From IMG/VR virus record IMGVR_UViG_3300020166_000103, positions 1 through 26,084 of that record: a DNA stretch of 26,084 bases; one strand, 5' to 3'. Shown piece by piece: positions 23,512-26,084 of this stretch (positions are counted from its first letter, which is position 1; every line of letters starts with the position of its first letter). The notes beneath the pieces are model-generated. The model saw nothing but the letters and a program-made list of their open reading frames with translations, was not told the DNA's origin and ran no database searches. A program made the translations under genes and the position numbers. Source of the DNA: a virus.

Positions 23512-25415
23512 GGCAATAAATCTAGTTGACTTTTGTCTCTACCGTTGTGCGTATAGTTTAATATTTTTTGAGTTCCGATATGGGGAAGGTATGCCACGTC
23601 AAAGTATCCTTTGTGTTCACCCATGCCCTCTAGAAAAGTCAAGGAATCGATCTGATTGCTGTATGGTATTAATTTATGCACAGAAGGATTGTCCTCAATA
23701 AAAGGATAAAACTTTGGGTCTGTTATGAAATATATATTATGAGATGGATAGAGCGACTTCAGATTAGACATCAGAGAGTTAACCCACAATACATCACCGG
23801 CGCTTCCAGGCATAACTACAGCAATCCTATTCTCTGCGCCTTCGTCATCAAGTAATTGCTCAAAATCAAAAGAAGATGGAATTGAGGAATTTTCTTTATT
23901 GGCAACATCTTTGAAGAATTGAAGCACTTCACCTCTTGTTTTTCCTTTTGAAATTTCACTCATCCAATACTTGTGGCCTTCGTCAGTCTTTGCATTGACG
24001 TCCATGATCAGTATATTTTTATAAATATCAACTAACCACTCTGAGTCACAAGTTATATTTCTTGGGATGTAATTAGGGTTCCTTGGTTTATCTTTGAAGT
24101 CAAAATCAAAATCATGATCAGGCATTGAATCAAAAATCTCTTCTAATTGGGCACCGATTACTTCTGGGGAGAAATTATCTATAACGAACTTTCTTCCAGT
24201 TTTGCCCATCTTGGCCCTCTTGTTGGCTTTCATTTTGAAAACTTTTGTCAACTGCTTGGCGATACTAGATGGATAAGTGCTGGCCTTTATGAATTGAGTT
24301 CCAGGCTCCCTGTATTCGGCCCAGTCAAGTGGGAAGGATCCACTCTCTAAGGTTGAAGTGTCTTCGCCGCAGCTATAGTTTGTGACGAGCGTTACAAGCT
24401 CGGTGAGCTTAGCTTCTTGGATTGGTATTTCTTGGCCGCCAGAAGTGAATGGGTGACAGTATACATCCATTAGGTTGTATATTTCATTTAGCTGATTTTC
24501 AGAAACCCCAGCTTGTACGTTTGTGGTGTTTTGGCTTTTCTTGGATCCACAATATTTACAATCAAGTTCTTGGCCTGAAAATGGTTTAACCTCGTACTGC
24601 TTGCATTTTTTACAGTAATAAGTTGTTAGTATTCTTGAATTTTCTATACCCTTTTCTTTTATCAATCTGACGATATCCCAACCCTCTCCCCAGTGTGTGT
24701 GCAGCAATAGTTTGGCGTTTGAGTCAGGATTATCCTTGAGAAATAATGAGAAGCCGTCCATTAAGTTTGGGACGCTCTTTCTCAGTTGGTTCCTGAATAC
24801 AAAACCAATCACAAAACAATTCGAGTCTATTAGGAATTTCTTCCTTAAATTTACTTTGTGCTCGTCGGCGATCTTAAAAAAGCTTTCTGTCTTAACTACT
24901 CCTCTCAGGGTTTTAACATGTTCATGCCCCAATTTATTTAACTCTCTCTCAGCAAAGCTCGCCCAGACGTAGAAGTTTTTAACAAATGGAGCCGCCTCCA
25001 GGGCTAAGGGCAATATAGGTTCAGAGTCTAAGGTGGTCCATATTATAGAATTTATCTTGTCCCACCATTTCCTCTTCCAGTACCCATTAAATCCCCAGAT
25101 GTCTTCGGCGCCTATATATATATCAGGCTTGAATTCTTTAATTAAGTCGTCTATTGTTTCGCCGCCATAACTAGCAGTTCTTGCGGTATTCGGATCCTTC
25201 TGTAATTGTTGCAGCTTTCTTTGGTCGTCTGGCAGGGTGCCAACACATTTCCATGGCATCTTAGATAAAGCTGGGTGAGACTTTGGCATCCCATTGCAAG
25301 CCTCTATGATTTCATATTTTCCAGTAGAATAAAGGTAGGATAATACGTTCTTGCAATTCTTACCGAAGCCAGTAAATGCTTTACTGTGATTGCTATGAAA
25401 TAAGATCTTCTTCAT
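23508..25415 (-). CDS. GT4-type glycosyltransferase with zinc-ribbon insert, fused to N-terminal half of a GT9 domain
   Basis: 635 residues from the ATG at 25415, which overlaps the upstream stop as TAATG. An in-frame TTG twelve bases earlier is possible but less likely. Residues 1-450 look like a GT-B glycosyltransferase of family 4: MKKILFHSNHSKAFTGFGKN at the start, CFVIGFVFRNQLRKSVPNLM at the hinge, VYCHPFTSGGQEIPIQEAKL as the donor-binding E-rich loop. About residues 261-285 form a zinc-ribbon-like insert, YYCKKC and DCKYCGSKK (two CxxC pairs). A linker of about 80 residues follows. Residues 528-635 are the first half of a GT9 domain: RIAVVMPGSAGDVLWVNSLM, LYPSHNIYFITD, then the protein stops at SQLDLLP. 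The donor and acceptor sugars cannot be read from the sequence. Possible targets are host lipopolysaccharide, virion proteins or modified DNA. Confidence 0.75.
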   Translation of the reverse strand: MKKILFHSNHSKAFTGFGKNCKNVLSYLYSTGKYEIIEACNGMPKSHPALSKMPWKCVGTLPDDQRKLQQLQKDPNTARTASYGGETIDDLIKEFKPDIYIGAEDIWGFNGYWKRKWWDKINSIIWTTLDSEPILPLALEAAPFVKNFYVWASFAERELNKLGHEHVKTLRGVVKTESFFKIADEHKVNLRKKFLIDSNCFVIGFVFRNQLRKSVPNLMDGFSLFLKDNPDSNAKLLLHTHWGEGWDIVRLIKEKGIENSRILTTYYCKKCKQYEVKPFSGQELDCKYCGSKKSQNTTNVQAGVSENQLNEIYNLMDVYCHPFTSGGQEIPIQEAKLTELVTLVTNYSCGEDTSTLESGSFPLDWAEYREPGTQFIKASTYPSSIAKQLTKVFKMKANKRAKMGKTGRKFVIDNFSPEVIGAQLEEIFDSMPDHDFDFDFKDKPRNPNYIPRNITCDSEWLVDIYKNILIMDVNAKTDEGHKYWMSEISKGKTRGEVLQFFKDVANKENSSIPSSFDFEQLLDDEGAENRIAVVMPGSAGDVLWVNSLMSNLKSLYPSHNIYFITDPKFYPFIEDNPSVHKLIPYSNQIDSLTFLEGMGEHKGYFDVAYLPHIGTQKILNYTHNGRDKSQLDLLP

Positions 25416-25984
25416 TAAATCGGGCAATCTTCTTCAGTGTTGGAATATTTAGATTTAGAAAACGATTCAATGTTTTTCTCTATACGAAAATTGTATATTC
25501 TGGTCAGGATAGTTTCTAGGAATCTAGATAAACATTCTGCCTCCCCAGCTTCTAGTGAGCATTTAAATGTATTGCTTCCGTTTTTTATAATTGTTAATCC
25601 GAAGTTTGGTAATATTTGAATTTCTTCTTTGTAGCTTTTTGTTTTTGCGTCAAACTTAGAAACTTTAGATTCTTTATCCCATGGAGTAAATTTTATAGTA
25701 GTTTTTTTGCCTTCGAATTGATGGAAGGTATCGTATGCAAATCTATTCTTTACTGCGTTGATTATTGAGCCGCACTCAAACTCATTGAATTTCAGGGTAA
25801 TGTTTTTCTCTGGGTCTTCTTTGTTCTTGATGAAGGTTCCTCGCCTAGCTTTCTCATCCCAGCTGTGTTGCATTATGGCCGACACGAACAAGATGGGTTC
25901 GCCGCTGTTCTTGTCGTGACCCATTGAAAAACTGAAACCGAATCCAGAGTTGTATTTATTTGGTTTGTATAATTGTAAGCTCAT
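25415..25984 (-). CDS. Putative single-stranded-DNA-binding-like phage protein
   Basis: 189 residues with a style common among phage proteins of a presumed PC4/Whirly-like ssDNA-binding fold. It starts MSLQLYKPNKYNSGFGFSFS and continues LFVSAIMQHSWDEKARRGTF, then ITLKFNEFECGSIINAVKNR, FHQFEGKKTTIKFTPW, and finally a helix with ECLSRFLETILTRIYNF. Four or so beta strands followed by a C-terminal helix fits that fold. I recognise the pattern rather than a named family, so the function is a tentative inference. The C-terminal 20 residues are acidic and polar (NTEEDCPI at the end), as in many SSB-type tails. The stop overlaps the glycosyltransferase start as TAATG. Only a two-base gap separates its start from the stop of the upstream gene. 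Confidence 0.5.
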   Translation of the reverse strand: MSLQLYKPNKYNSGFGFSFSMGHDKNSGEPILFVSAIMQHSWDEKARRGTFIKNKEDPEKNITLKFNEFECGSIINAVKNRFAYDTFHQFEGKKTTIKFTPWDKESKVSKFDAKTKSYKEEIQILPNFGLTIIKNGSNTFKCSLEAGEAECLSRFLETILTRIYNFRIEKNIESFSKSKYSNTEEDCPI

Positions 25985-25986
25985 AA

Positions 25987-26084
25987 TTAATCGAAGTCTA
26001 TTTTAACGTTTTTACTTTCATATGTGTTACCTTTGTCCATATGATGTTTTGTTCCATTTCTCTCTTTAGAGTAATTTTCAAAGT
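25987..26084 (-). CDS. C-terminal end of an unidentified upstream gene (truncated by window)
   Basis: A minus-strand frame is open from the window edge to a TAA at 25987-25989 and encodes about 31 polar residues ending KNVKIDFD. The other two minus frames have stops or less protein-like content here. It ends two bases before the next start, matching the tight spacing of the operon. Too short to assign a family. Confidence 0.5.
   Translation of the reverse strand, partial: FENYSKERNGTKHHMDKGNTYESKNVKIDFD

Noticed and set aside
25416-25427. Upstream TTG start for the glycosyltransferase
   Set aside because: The ATG at 25415 gives a TAATG overlap and a natural N-terminus (MKKILFHSNHS).

Overview
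The window is a gene-dense, A+T-rich stretch that looks like part of a tailed phage (or prophage) genome of the siphovirus type infecting a Gram-negative host. The main evidence is the plus-strand order, which follows the lambda tail operon: tape measure (H-like), M-like, L-like, K-like, an I-J fusion, then a fibre/adhesin. The L-like protein has the paired cysteines expected of the lambda gpL iron-sulfur tail-tip protein. The K-like protein has a complete JAMM metalloprotease motif and an NlpC/P60 Cys/His pair. There is no ribosomal RNA, tRNA, transposase, integrase, CRISPR array or reverse transcriptase in the window. The host cannot be named from the sequence.

Plus strand, 1-21163: ten tail genes, most joined by ATGA or TAATG stop/start overlaps, so probably one translationally coupled late operon. 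Compared with lambda, the H-to-L interval is greatly expanded. It holds two tail-tube-like or baseplate-like proteins, a 1681-residue protein with two M-like domains, a von Willebrand A domain and a C-terminal beta-rich domain, and two proteins I cannot name. The J-like protein carries extra modules, including a C-type-lectin-like domain. The last gene ends in a LamG/concanavalin-like domain. Together these probably form an elaborate tail tip that binds carbohydrate or protein on the host surface.

A distinctive feature is a family of diverged acidic, tryptophan/tyrosine-rich modules (QWF/QYF followed by E/S/T-G-E/D) that recur in two tail proteins at non-homologous positions. Simpler 8-residue EDG-type repeats occur in a third. 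I know of no function for them.

Minus strand, 26084-21160 (transcribed toward the tail genes, convergent with them): the end of an unidentified gene, a protein resembling phage single-stranded-DNA-binding proteins, a GT4-type glycosyltransferase fused to the N-terminal half of a GT9 (heptosyltransferase-like) domain, a DUF6165-like protein, a protein starting with the C-terminal half of a GT9 domain, and a possible single-strand-annealing protein. The two GT9 halves appear to be one ancestral enzyme interrupted exactly by the DUF6165-like gene. The glycosylation genes sit between two putative recombination genes. The strand groups meet at overlapping stop codons within a small perfect inverted repeat.

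There is no gene-free stretch longer than about 20 bases apart from the window ends.
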